Shown: positions 17,243 through 28,400 of the stretch, in pieces
Layout: every line of letters starts with the position of its first letter
Position numbering within the stretch: position 1 is the stretch's first letter
Source: JAPHSX01 sp039714395
Lineage (GTDB): Bacteria; Pseudomonadota; Gammaproteobacteria; Thiohalomonadales; Thiohalomonadaceae
Direction: 5' to 3'
Length of the DNA: 64,000 nt
NCBI GenBank assembly: GCA_039714395.1
Contig: JBDLJH010000002.1
Location: 124,001 to 188,000 of the forward strand
Notes under the pieces: generated by a model
Told to the model about the DNA's origin: nothing
The model's input: only the letters and a program-made list of their open reading frames with translations
Databases searched by the model: none
Made by a program: the position numbers and the translations under genes

Positions 17243-20200
17243 CTAAATCTTTCCGACAAGGTTCAAGAAATAACCCTGGCTGTCGTAATCAAGATCGGTG
17301 AGGTCGTCAGAGAAATCGGTGAAATTATAACCAAGGCCCATCTTGAAATTCTCACCAATGTGGCGATAAACCGCCACCAATACACCGCTACGCTGATCCT
17401 GCGCCTCAGGCAGATCAAGCATACGTCCTTCGAGCAGGGCATCCCAGCGATGCATGAAGTGCCAATCTGTACGCAGCACATAAAGGTGTGCGTTGGAGTC
17501 ATAGAATACGGGGTTAACCCTGTCCTGACTCAACTGCCCCATGCGATAAGCATACTTGCCACCTATCGTCCAGCGGCGGGTCAGGTCATAGCTAAGATCC
17601 GTCGACATAATATGGCTTTTCTGGATGTACTCAGCAGCGGTATTGTCCACTGTCACCTGGTCGACAGAAGGCAAGTTGTAAAAATAGGTGTATTTAAGAA
17701 GCGCACTCAAGCGGTCATGCCCGATTGGCCGGTAGGCATAGCCGAGCACCGCCTCGGTAAAGTTACCATCATAAAATTCTCCAAGAGAACTACTGCTCTC
17801 GGAATGGTTATATTTACCGAGCAGACGCCAATCTGGATTGAGTTGATACTTGAGGCTGTTTTTCGTCAGCCAGGTGGTACGTTCAGAGCTGCTTGCATCG
17901 ACAGGATTTTCACTTTCATCAACACGATATTCAAAGGCACTGGCAAAACTCAGACTGTCGAAACTATACCCCAGCTTCAGCCCCAGCGCTGTGCGTGAGG
18001 TTTCGGCTGCAGTTTGATGATCCTTCAGCGTTCCCACATCCAGATTGGCACCATAATTCCATCGATCATTTGGTGCAATATCCACCCCGGCTGAGTGGGT
18101 CAGGCCAGTCGGCACATCGCCATGGATATAACGTTCCTCCAGATACACACTGGCACTATCGGAGTAGTGTGTACGGAAACCGCTGGTCGTGTTGCCCTTT
18201 CTGGCACGCAGGCCATTATCGGTGCGCTCATTCTCCAGTGCATAATTCAGGTACAGGTTAGTGCGATCAGAATAGAGATATTCGGTTCCAAGCCTGGCTG
18301 CACTGCCCAAATCACCACCAGAGAGTTCACCATTAAGTTTAAACTGCTCATTGAGACGATAACTGCCGCCTGCACCAAGCCGGGCGTTTTTATCCCGATT
18401 ACCGGTAATCTGCAGCGTCTCCTGCGCAAATCCGAAGGCCTTCCAGTTGGATTTTGAATCATAGGCCGCCTGCAGTCTCAGATCTGAACGCTCACCCTCT
18501 TCCTGGGTAAGGGGAACCACCACTGAGTTGTCCTCTCTTTCATCAACTCTGATCCCTCCGCTGAGCTGCCAGTACTCACTCAACTGATAATCCGCATCGA
18601 CTTCATGGGCCGCCGTATCCAGGCCCTGATCCTGTGTCTTGGTGTCAGTCTTGACCCGCACCTTGACCCGCTCGGTAACGGGCATCGCAAGGGTTGCGCC
18701 AAACTGCGAGGTCTCACGATCAGTATTCAGCCCCGGTGCAGAATAACCAGCTTCCACTTCCTGTTGATAGAGTGTCATCTTGCCCGGCAAATCATCGACT
18801 ATATCGCTCAGGGCAACACTGGAGTCAACACGGTAGGCCCCGGCACTGCTATCACTGCTGATGATCGGGGTGGTGCCATCAAAGTTGTAACCGCCGTCGA
18901 CTGAACTGAGCGTATCAACACCCGCCCCCTCGGTCTGCGAGAGTTCAAGTTTCAGCCAGGTATTAACGTTTTTACGCAAAGTCAGGTCAGTAGCATTGAT
19001 ACTGCTCTCTGCCCCATCTTCTTCATTTTGATTGATGGTAACTCCGAGTTTTACATAGTCACTGAACCAGTAGTGAGTTCGCCCTCCGAGCGCCAGAGTA
19101 TTGATATCGTCAAATCCCGGCGTGTACTCATAGCGTGCCACCAGGTAGGCCCTGTCTCCATTTGATGCGCCACTATCAACCAGCATACTGTCAGCGGCCG
19201 TTGCCGACAGTGGCTCGGACAACAGGACGCGACCCTGGATATAGTCGATGTCGTAATCCAGCGCCGGGGTCAGGTTTTTCACCGCCACCACCATGCCGGA
19301 ATCCTTATCACGAATTTCAAGGCGTAACCGCTCAGAGCCATTCAGGATGTCCTGGTGGCGCAGAAAGTAAAGCGAACCGCCAGTGCCGCGGAACTCATCA
19401 CGACTACCGACGGTGCCAGGTTCGGCCGCAAAGGCATCAATATACAGGCGCTGCTCACCAAAGCTGGTGGTATCGTCAGACTGCATATGAAGATTGGCAC
19501 CATAGAGGCTGCGATCTACTTGCCCCAGCGTATTATCGGTATAACCGATCTTGAAGTTGCCCCACAGTCCGTAATTCTCCTGCTTCTTCAACTTCGCATA
19601 GAATTTTCCCAGGGTCGGTGCCCCCTCCTCTACCGTGCTGTCATCACCGTAGCTCGGGTAGTAGTAGTCCGGGTCAATACGGCGGAACATCGCATCAGGG
19701 GATTTATTCAGGAAATTCGTGAAAATATCACCCAACGGACCCTCTCGCGTATCGGCACTGGCAGTAAGTTGCCAGTCCTCACCAAATTTGCCCTTGGTAT
19801 AGAAGGCCAGGCGGCCATCGACACTCAGGTCATTGTCGTAGTGCGTTTGATCGTTGGTCACCAGTTCTGCCGGCCCGTTGGTGCTGTCCTGGGCAGCGGT
19901 AATATCGGCGATACCGACATAAAACCAGTCGCTATTCTCCAACTCAAGGTCACGCAGGAACAGCTCGCCGTTACCCTGCTCATCGAGCACGGCCACCTCG
20001 ACACTATGCAGACCGGATGGAATGATTTCCTCGGCAACAAATTCACCGCTCTCACTTAGCGGAACAGAACGCCCCGCCAGCCATACCGTGTGACCAGCTG
20101 GGATGGCGTTACCGTAGGCCTTGATCATGCCGCCACTAAGCGGAATATTGTGACGTACCAGGCGATTCTCACCATAACCGACCAGTAACTCTCTCTCCGG

Positions 20201-22342
20201 CTCAGCCGCACTCAGTTGCGTCTCGTCGATCGCATCGACGATCCACAATGATTGTTCCTGGGTCTCGTCGAAATGTCCCTCTGCATCATAGACACGCAAG
20301 ACATACTTAAGCACCCTGCCAGGGGCCTGGTAAGTATCAAATGCGGCACGCCACTCGGCAGAGCCCTCCGAATCGAAGGCAACAACTGCCAGCGGCTCAT
20401 CGCGTAGTGACTGCTGCTCGTCAAACAAGCGCACCTCGGCGCGGTCAAAGAAGTTCCGATAGTTGCTGTAGAGTCTGAACCGAACCTGATTTTCCTGCAG
20501 CGCCGTGTTGGTATCGTCCTGATAACGCACCGTGGTCGGCCAGGCAGAAACATTGAGTCGCGGTTTGAAATCGAGGTTATCGAACTTGAACTGAATATCC
20601 GCCTTTTCCAACGCCACATCGGTACAACGCTGCACATCAGGGATGCTCTTTCCCGGATCATTGATTGGCCGACCATCAACCGTAATGCGCATAAAGTTCA
20701 GTGCATAGGGGTTTTGCGTCTCCACCTCGCGGGTCATGCGGGTAATATCCAGCCCCTCAATGTCATCCAGCATGGCCAGCTCATCATAGATAACCTGCAC
20801 CACCACGCGGGAGCGGTCGGCCTCGATAAAACCAGCATTCACCACATCGTCGGACTGGACGTAACCGTGACCTTCATACTCTACCTGCTTATCATCCAGC
20901 GTGATCTTCTCACGCACCGCCTCCATCACACGGCGGGCACGTGCTGTCGACAGGCCGATATCGTCGCCGTAGACCGAGGCGGTGCGGCGGTCAAGACGCT
21001 CGTTACTGATATAACCGATAAAGCGCAGACGCGCATTGGCCTTGTCGGCAACCTCCTCCATCAAGCGCTGCAGGCGTTGGCTGTAACCCGGTGGCAGGAC
21101 AGGATCACTGGCATTGAAATAGATCGGGTCGATTCCACCGGAGGGCGGATCATAGACCCGTGTTACCGTCTCTGCCGCCGAGGACTCGGGGCACAACTGC
21201 GGCTCATCAGGTAACTCCTGTAGCGGGTCGTCATACCAGAACTCCACCTCTACCCGACGGTTCAGCATGCGTCCTTTCTCGGTATTGTTGGAGGCAACCG
21301 ATTTTTTATCGCCCTTGCCATCACTATCAATGGCGGAACTTGGCAGACGCAGCGCATCCTGCACCGCCAGCGCTACCCGGCGAGAGCGTGCCTTGGAGAG
21401 GCCCAGGGCATTACCGTAGATGCGCGCATCCCGGCCGGTCAGCGGCAGGTTATCGCTATGACCGATAAATTTGATCACCACATTCTGCTTGGCGCGCAGA
21501 TTATGCATAGCCTGTTGTAATTGCGTCAGAAAGGCTGCGGGGATCTCAGTACTCTGCGCACCATAACGTAGTGGAGCGACCAGATTCTTCACACGACCGC
21601 GTTTGGCATGCCCCTCCTTGTAGCGCAGCTTACACACCGTCTCGATGCGACACACCTTAATACGATTGATCTCCTCGGAGATGAGTACCTCTTTGTCAAC
21701 CAGCTTTTCACTGACTTCGTCGTACCACACCTCTACCTCAACGCGGCGGTTTTGTGCACGACCAGCCAGGCTATCGTTGCTGGCAATGGGCTGTACCTCA
21801 CCCACACCTTCGTAGGAAATAGATTCCGCAGGCAAATCCAGGGCACGTTGAAAATATTCGGCGGTCGTTCCGGCCCGTTCACGTGACAGCTCTGCATTAT
21901 CGCCGTACTTCTCCTTAAGCCTGCCACTCAATTTGACATTATCGGTGTGGCCGAGGAAGTGCAGGCGGACATTGACCCGCCCCTTCATTCTATCCAGCAC
22001 ATCACGCAACAGACCGATGTACTCTTCGGGGATATTCGCCTTGCCTGATTCAAAACGGATGGGGGCGACTACATTCTGCAGCTTGAGGGTTTTGACCTCC
22101 TTGTCCAGAACCTTACGGATCTCGATCTTATCACCACCCTGCTCCTCCGACGCATCGGTTACCCATGGCGTATAAGTGGCATCTATCGGCAGATACTGCT
22201 CTACAGTCTCGCCATAGGACGAGGTTTCATTCACCCCTGTTTCAACATTCTCGGGCACGACGGCATCCTCAGGCGGCGTTTCAGCAAACGCATAGCCTGC
22301 GGCAAGTACTGCAGAAATAATGGCAAAAGCACTCTTCAGCAT
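17243..22342 (-). CDS. Large outer-membrane protein: three OmpA-like domains plus predicted beta-barrel
   Basis: A 1,699-residue protein with a signal peptide (about 1-20). Three OmpA-like peptidoglycan-binding domains follow: the first has GHTDN and LSRERA, the second GHSDN and LSKARS, the third GYISN and LSTARA, so the canonical Asp is missing in the third. A middle section of beta-rich segments (about 600-830) leads to a long C-terminal region with alternating hydrophobic strands, many Tyr/Asp/Asn turns and repeated YxLxxxW-like patterns, typical of a large barrel. It follows the giant DUF11 gene by 66 bases on the same strand, so the two are probably co-transcribed. Likely role: anchor the giant protein in the outer membrane and to peptidoglycan (inferred). 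Confidence 0.85.
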   Translation of the reverse strand: MLKSAFAIISAVLAAGYAFAETPPEDAVVPENVETGVNETSSYGETVEQYLPIDATYTPWVTDASEEQGGDKIEIRKVLDKEVKTLKLQNVVAPIRFESGKANIPEEYIGLLRDVLDRMKGRVNVRLHFLGHTDNVKLSGRLKEKYGDNAELSRERAGTTAEYFQRALDLPAESISYEGVGEVQPIASNDSLAGRAQNRRVEVEVWYDEVSEKLVDKEVLISEEINRIKVCRIETVCKLRYKEGHAKRGRVKNLVAPLRYGAQSTEIPAAFLTQLQQAMHNLRAKQNVVIKFIGHSDNLPLTGRDARIYGNALGLSKARSRRVALAVQDALRLPSSAIDSDGKGDKKSVASNNTEKGRMLNRRVEVEFWYDDPLQELPDEPQLCPESSAAETVTRVYDPPSGGIDPIYFNASDPVLPPGYSQRLQRLMEEVADKANARLRFIGYISNERLDRRTASVYGDDIGLSTARARRVMEAVREKITLDDKQVEYEGHGYVQSDDVVNAGFIEADRSRVVVQVIYDELAMLDDIEGLDITRMTREVETQNPYALNFMRITVDGRPINDPGKSIPDVQRCTDVALEKADIQFKFDNLDFKPRLNVSAWPTTVRYQDDTNTALQENQVRFRLYSNYRNFFDRAEVRLFDEQQSLRDEPLAVVAFDSEGSAEWRAAFDTYQAPGRVLKYVLRVYDAEGHFDETQEQSLWIVDAIDETQLSAAEPERELLVGYGENRLVRHNIPLSGGMIKAYGNAIPAGHTVWLAGRSVPLSESGEFVAEEIIPSGLHSVEVAVLDEQGNGELFLRDLELENSDWFYVGIADITAAQDSTNGPAELVTNDQTHYDNDLSVDGRLAFYTKGKFGEDWQLTASADTREGPLGDIFTNFLNKSPDAMFRRIDPDYYYPSYGDDSTVEEGAPTLGKFYAKLKKQENYGLWGNFKIGYTDNTLGQVDRSLYGANLHMQSDDTTSFGEQRLYIDAFAAEPGTVGSRDEFRGTGGSLYFLRHQDILNGSERLRLEIRDKDSGMVVAVKNLTPALDYDIDYIQGRVLLSEPLSATAADSMLVDSGASNGDRAYLVARYEYTPGFDDINTLALGGRTHYWFSDYVKLGVTINQNEEDGAESSINATDLTLRKNVNTWLKLELSQTEGAGVDTLSSVDGGYNFDGTTPIISSDSSAGAYRVDSSVALSDIVDDLPGKMTLYQQEVEAGYSAPGLNTDRETSQFGATLAMPVTERVKVRVKTDTKTQDQGLDTAAHEVDADYQLSEYWQLSGGIRVDEREDNSVVVPLTQEEGERSDLRLQAAYDSKSNWKAFGFAQETLQITGNRDKNARLGAGGSYRLNEQFKLNGELSGGDLGSAARLGTEYLYSDRTNLYLNYALENERTDNGLRARKGNTTSGFRTHYSDSASVYLEERYIHGDVPTGLTHSAGVDIAPNDRWNYGANLDVGTLKDHQTAAETSRTALGLKLGYSFDSLSFASAFEYRVDESENPVDASSSERTTWLTKNSLKYQLNPDWRLLGKYNHSESSSSLGEFYDGNFTEAVLGYAYRPIGHDRLSALLKYTYFYNLPSVDQVTVDNTAAEYIQKSHIMSTDLSYDLTRRWTIGGKYAYRMGQLSQDRVNPVFYDSNAHLYVLRTDWHFMHRWDALLEGRMLDLPEAQDQRSGVLVAVYRHIGENFKMGLGYNFTDFSDDLTDLDYDSQGYFLNLVGKI

Positions 22343-22408
22343 ACTGTGTTATACCGTCCCGTCATTACTCATCTTCCCGTTACCAAACACTTCTATCCAC
22401 CATCATCG

Positions 22409-25400
22409 TCAATCAATCACACCAGAGCGCTCAGGCGGAGCCCCTCTGCGCCAGAACACTTCACTCTCAATTGTGAGTTTGTAGCAGCAATCAAGCGCCT
22501 CCCACTGACTGCCGATCATCTCCTTAAGCATCGCCGTGCGATCATCCACCAGACCCTCCCTCTCGACATCGGCAAGATAGGAGATGCGCAGCACTGAAGG
22601 GGCCTTTCTCAATTCATCGAGGAGCAGGCCAATCCTTGAGCGCCACTGCTCGCGCATGGTGGTGGTACCCGGCTCAAACACGCCATCGGCCACATCCAGA
22701 CGCACCACATGGTGGATCGTTGCAGCAAAGTTAAACTTCGCCATCTTGCCTCGCGTCAGCCTTTGTACACGCGGGTTCTCACTGATGACGCGGTAGCCAG
22801 TCGGCAGGCTGCGATCATCGAGCTTGAGGATAAAGTTGGAGCCACGGGACTCGTTCGGCACCATGGCACAGGTGATGTGGAAACGGCCGTGCTCATCACT
22901 GGTCACAATCAGACCACGGGCGGTGACCAGTCGAGTACCCGGCAGGCCTGTCTCACCCTCGTCCTGGTGGCCGTTAAGGTTTTTGTCATCGAACACCTTG
23001 CCGATGATGTCGGTGCAATCGAAGGTGGGATCGGGCACCACGCGCACCGTGGCGGTGGCTTCGCCACCGGAGACATTGTCCCCAGTAGTAACATCAATCA
23101 CACCGGCACGGTTGATGTATTCCCCTTCGGCAACACCGGCACCGACGATAAATACCAGCTGAATGGTGTGCTGCACCCCGCTAGCCAGGTCGATATTCTC
23201 CCAGTGCAGTTGATTTCCTATGACCGTCGGCTCCAGCGGCACACCATCGTAGCGGCTGGAGCCCTCGACATACTTAAAGCCCGCCGGGAAGGTATCGATG
23301 ATAGTCAGGTTCTGCAGGGCAGAGAGATAGGAGTTATTCACCGTAATGGTGTAAGGCACCAGATCGCCACGCGAAACATTGACACGCGCCGAACGCTTGG
23401 TAATGGGCACCGCTTCTGTAAGCTCCGGATCCAGCGGGATGTGGTTGTTGAACAGTTGGCTGTTCTCCGGCTGCGGATTATCCAGTGTCAAGCGCAGGTA
23501 GTAGGTGGTTACATCACCCAACTGCGGCGCAGCTGCCAAAGGCTGCATCTCACAATAGTTCACAGTCGTTGTAACCGCATCAGCAGGACATGTCGGGACA
23601 TCGTATTGAAGGAGGAGTCCGCTCACCGGATCACTTTCCGGTGGAATGAGGCGCGACGGTGCGATCGAATCAAATCCACTGGCCGGTGGCGTGACGCTGA
23701 TAACGTACTCGCCACCCTGCGGACATGCTGCATCCGTGAAGTTCAGGTCGAATTTATAGTAACCACTCGTCAGAGTTGTCTGGCCCTGCTGTAGCGGATC
23801 ATCGAAACAGGTAGGTGGTAGCGCAGCACCGGTACCACCATCCAGCATGGTCAAGGTGGCACCAGCGACAGGGGTACGGGCATAAGACTCGTAAACCACA
23901 CCGTTGGGGGTGATTGGCAGATTCAAGCCACTGAAGACATCGCCATTGGCTAACGTAATGTCATAGATGCGCTGTAAGTTTCCGTTAAAGGGTGCGCCCG
24001 GTACCGGGGTCACATCACCCAAATAGACATCCCCAAGGGCCGCGGTATTGGCCCCGGCACCCGGTGCGCGGAAGCGGATCTCAAGCGTATCACCTGAGAC
24101 ATCATTGGGCTGGATATTGCCCAGCGTGTAGTTACCATCCGTACCGGTAAGCGTGGTGCCGTACAGACTGCCATTTCGATAGAGGTCAACATGCCAGTTG
24201 ACGAGCGGCGATTCGGTGCCCGCATCATACGTATTGTCATAGTTGGTATCGTGCCATGCACGCCCACTCAGGCTATTAGGGCTTCCACCAACAACTAGAC
24301 GCGCTGTGGCTGAGGCGGTTTGTGTACCCGCATTCCAATCCACATTGGCGGTATTGATAATCTCGGTGCCATCCGCCACCCCGGCATCAATCGTGGCCTC
24401 GAAGCTTAGCGTCGCGACCTCTCCCGGCAGGAGATCGCCATGAACAGACGCATAATCGCCGATAATCAACGGAGCAGCCGTGTCATCAGCATCACCAACG
24501 ATGCCCAGCATCCTGGCGGTGCCCGGCACATAAGACATATTCGCCGGAACCGTGTCGCTGATCACCACATCAGTGGCCGGAACCGTACCGGTATTGGTGA
24601 CACTGATGAAGAACTCCACACTCTTGCCCGGCAGTATCGCCGGATCAGCATCAAGGACGGCATATGCTTTGGTAATAGCAAGCTGCTGGGCGGCCCCCAC
24701 CGTAATCGTGGTCGGCTGATCGCCGTTGGAGTCGATACCGTCAAAGTCGGTCGGTTCATCCACCTGCTGATTGAGGCTGACTGTTCCCTGGTTGCTGATC
24801 ACACCCGTTGCTGCAGTGACCTCAACATTAAAGGTCACCGTCGCGGTCGCACCGGGTGAGATGGTGCCGTTGCCGGTTGTCGGCAACGGTGGGGTCAGAT
24901 CGGAGGAACTGACAGGGATACCCGCCACCAGCGGGGACACACCAGCAACGTCGGCTACGGCAATGCCGTCGAGTTCGACTGAACCTGCCACATAAGTGGT
25001 GCCGGCCGGTACGGCATCGGTAAAGACAACATTTGTCGCCGGTGTGGTGCCATTATTGGTAATGGTTATGGTGTAACGCAACTGGTCGCCCGGCTCGACT
25101 ACCCCCAGGGTACCGGCCGGAGCGAGATCGACAAGTTCCACCAGCTTTTGAGCGTCGACAAAGGGCACGTTACCGACCACATTAAGGGTTGGATCGTCAT
25201 CCGTCGCAGTGGCCGGATCATCGGATGGCTCTTCCACAACCGGGCCGCTGGTGCCCGCACCGTCGGCAACAACAAAGCCCTGGTTGCTGATCACCGTGCC
25301 ATCGAAGACATCGTTAATCACCACATCGAAGGTGATCGTCGCCAGGTTAGTGGCACCTATCGGATCGGCATGCATCACTCCGGGGGTGGTGTCCTCCGGG

Positions 25401-28400
25401 GCATTGATCAGCATGCCACTCTGCAACGGCGAAGTGCCGGCCACCGGATCGGCCACAGGACTGCCGTTCAGGGTGGTGCTGTTGGCTACATAGGTGGTAT
25501 TGACCGGCACCAAATCACGCAACACGGCGTTGACAGCATCCTCGCTGCCAACGTTATTTACCGTAATGGTGTAGCGCAGGGTATCGCCCGGGACCAGTAC
25601 CGCGGGGTCGCCGGTGAGATCCTGTGAGCTCTTCCACACCTCAAACTGCGGTGCTGAGCCAATCAGCGTCGAGGTCTGGTTGCTGGTAGTAGCGGGCAGG
25701 CTGTCCCCGGTCAGTTGGCCCTGATTCAATACGGTGGTCCCGCTCTGGATCACCGAAGCCAGGGTCGCCGTAAAGACAATGGTCACGGTATCCCCGGCGG
25801 TGCCCTGTGGCGCCAGAGTGATATTGCTGATATCAACGATACCGGTTCCGTTCGCGCCGCCTGTACCGCTGGAGTTATCGGTGTAGGCGCCACCTCCCGT
25901 AACACTGACACTCAAGGTGTTCGGCTCGAATTGCGCCGCCAGTTCATCGATCACCGCGCCGTTGGTCAGGATGGCAACACTCTGATTAGTTATCACCAGG
26001 GTGTATTCCAGGGTATCGCCGGGCGAGGCATTGTCCCCCGGATTCTGAAGGGTGGTCGCATTGACCACGGACTTGGTGAAGGTGACTGCAAACTGGGTGG
26101 TGAGGATGGTGGTCGCCGGGCCGGTAAAGTAGTCGTTCTCCACCGGGGCACCGCTGCCATCACGCTCAAAGGCACTGGCACCGTCGATACCGGTCCACTG
26201 CACGGTGGCACTGTTGGTGAGGTCCTGACCGGCCTGGGCAGTGGGCAGAACTTCAACATTGTAGGTGACTGTGACAGTACTCCCCTCTACCACATCGATG
26301 TCGGCAGAGGCATCTCCCAGGCTCCAGGTCAGCACCTGTGCGGTAGTAATACCATCTCCCCCATTGGTGGCCGGATCAATGATGGTATTACCGGTGCCGT
26401 CCACCGTTGCCGTGCCGGTCACATAGAGCAGACCCAGACTCAGGCTGTCGTCAATCTGCAAATCGAAGGCATCGGAGAAGTTGTCCCCAGCGGCACCGCC
26501 ACTGGCGGTAAAGGTGACGCTGTACTGAAGAATATCGCCGACCACCGGTGCTCCACCCGGATTGGTGGTATTGGTGACGGTTTTGCCGATGGCCAGCTCA
26601 GGCTCGATGATGGTCAGCACCCCGCTAGTAGCCTGGGTCTGCGTGGGATCATTCATCCCTGTGTAGGTGTAGGCAGCGGTATTGTCGAAGCTGACGCCGG
26701 CATTGGCCTGGACGTTGTTGTCCACCCGGGCGCTGAAGGTGATGGTCACCTGCTCGCCCGCCGGAATCTGGGTAATGCCGAGCGTCACATCCTGGCCGGC
26801 ACTGGTATCGGTCAGGGTCACCGCAGCACCGCTGTTGAAGAGCGCAGCGGCATCACTTTGATACAGCAGTGCACCGTGCAGGGTGTCTGTTACCACCACG
26901 TTGTCCAGTGCCGCATTGACCGGGGTGGCCGGTACCACGATCTGGTAGGTGACCACCTCGCCCACGGTGATCTCGCTGGCCGGGGAGACTACGCTCTTGC
27001 TCAGCGGGGTAACCGCCACCTGATTGGTCATCCAGAAGGTGGCCGGACCGGAGCCGGTATATTGCTCACCGCTGTTGCCGTCCAGTGACCAGTACTCATC
27101 CAGGGTGACGCTGTTGCTCCACAGCTCGTTCGGGCCGAAGTCATCATAGAAGCCGATGTCGTAGACCGCGGTGGCACACTGCCCCGGATTCACCGCATCG
27201 ATAAGGTCGATGACGATGCTACCGCCGCGCACCGCCGGTGGCGTGTAAGTGTAGTCCACGCCAACGGTCGCCGCTGCACCGTTGATGGTTACCGTCGGTC
27301 CGACAAGGCTGGTCTCATCCAGCTGGCTCGCCAGTACGTCGGTCAGCTGTACGTTGTAAGCCGGCGCCAGGCCCGTGGTGTTACATGACTCGATGGTGAA
27401 CTGCACAGTATCGGTGACCACATTCACTGCCAACGGGCTCGCACTGGTGTTGGCCGCGCCATTACCCAGCTTGGTGATCGGCTCCATCACCGGTTGCAAC
27501 ACGGTCACACTGGCGGCAGCGTTAAGGGTGCTGGTGGTGTTGTAGGTGAGCAGCGCGTTGTTGTTCAGCGTCGTCGATGGGCTCTGCGCCAGCACGCTGG
27601 TGGCAACACGTGCCCGGTAGATGATCGTCAGCACATCGTTCGCGGCATTACCATCCGGCGTGTTCACAACGTCGCCAATGGGGAATGTCAACGCGGTGGC
27701 ACCGGCTGTCGGGAGTGATGCCGCGGTGATTGTACCGTAACTGAAGTTACCGCTGACCGGATCGTAATTGGCCACCGTATCGCCGTCGATACTGACAACA
27801 CCTACAAACTCTAGCCCCGCATCCAGCGTATCGCTCACCGAGATGCTGTTGGTGGTGCCTTCCTGCAAAGTGATGTCCAGCCGGTAGTCGACGGTATCAT
27901 CAATACGTAGTGTACCAACCGCCGTCGCGGCATCCGAGTCCGCTACCACTGACTTCGCGAACGCCGTGTTGTCCGGCACGCTCACCAGGGTAGTCTGCGG
28001 GGCGGTCTCATAATCGTTCGGCTCGACACCAAAGCCGTTCGAGCCGTCACGCTCGTTGGCATTGACGCCATCCAGGCCGGTCCATTGGGCGACAGCACTG
28101 TTGATCAGGTCCTGCCCGGCAACGACGTTGGCAAGCACCAGCACGTCGTAGGTGATGGTCACCGTGGGGCTCCCTTCCGGGATGTCGATATCATCGCCAT
28201 CAGCCAGCGACCAGCGCAGCTGCTGTGCCGTGGTGATACCGTCGCCCGCTGTGACATTGACCGGGTCGGCCAGCGCCGCGGCATCGAGGGTAGCCGTACC
28301 CGGCTGGTAGGCCAGACCCAAACTCAGATTATCAATGATCGAGATGTCGAAAGCGTCGGAGAAATTCGCGCCGCCCGCCGCATCCAGTTGCAGGGTGTAG

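Noticed and set aside
17237..17998. 253-codon + strand frame opposite the outer-membrane protein
   Set aside because: Antisense to the barrel-coding region and with no recognisable domain; the - strand gene explains the sequence.
25715..27088. A 457-codon open frame on the + strand inside the giant gene (others at 22709-23794 and 33872-34882)
   Set aside because: Shadow frames opposite a repetitive, stop-poor gene; no recognisable domains, while the - strand frame is continuous over 12.5 kb with clear modules.
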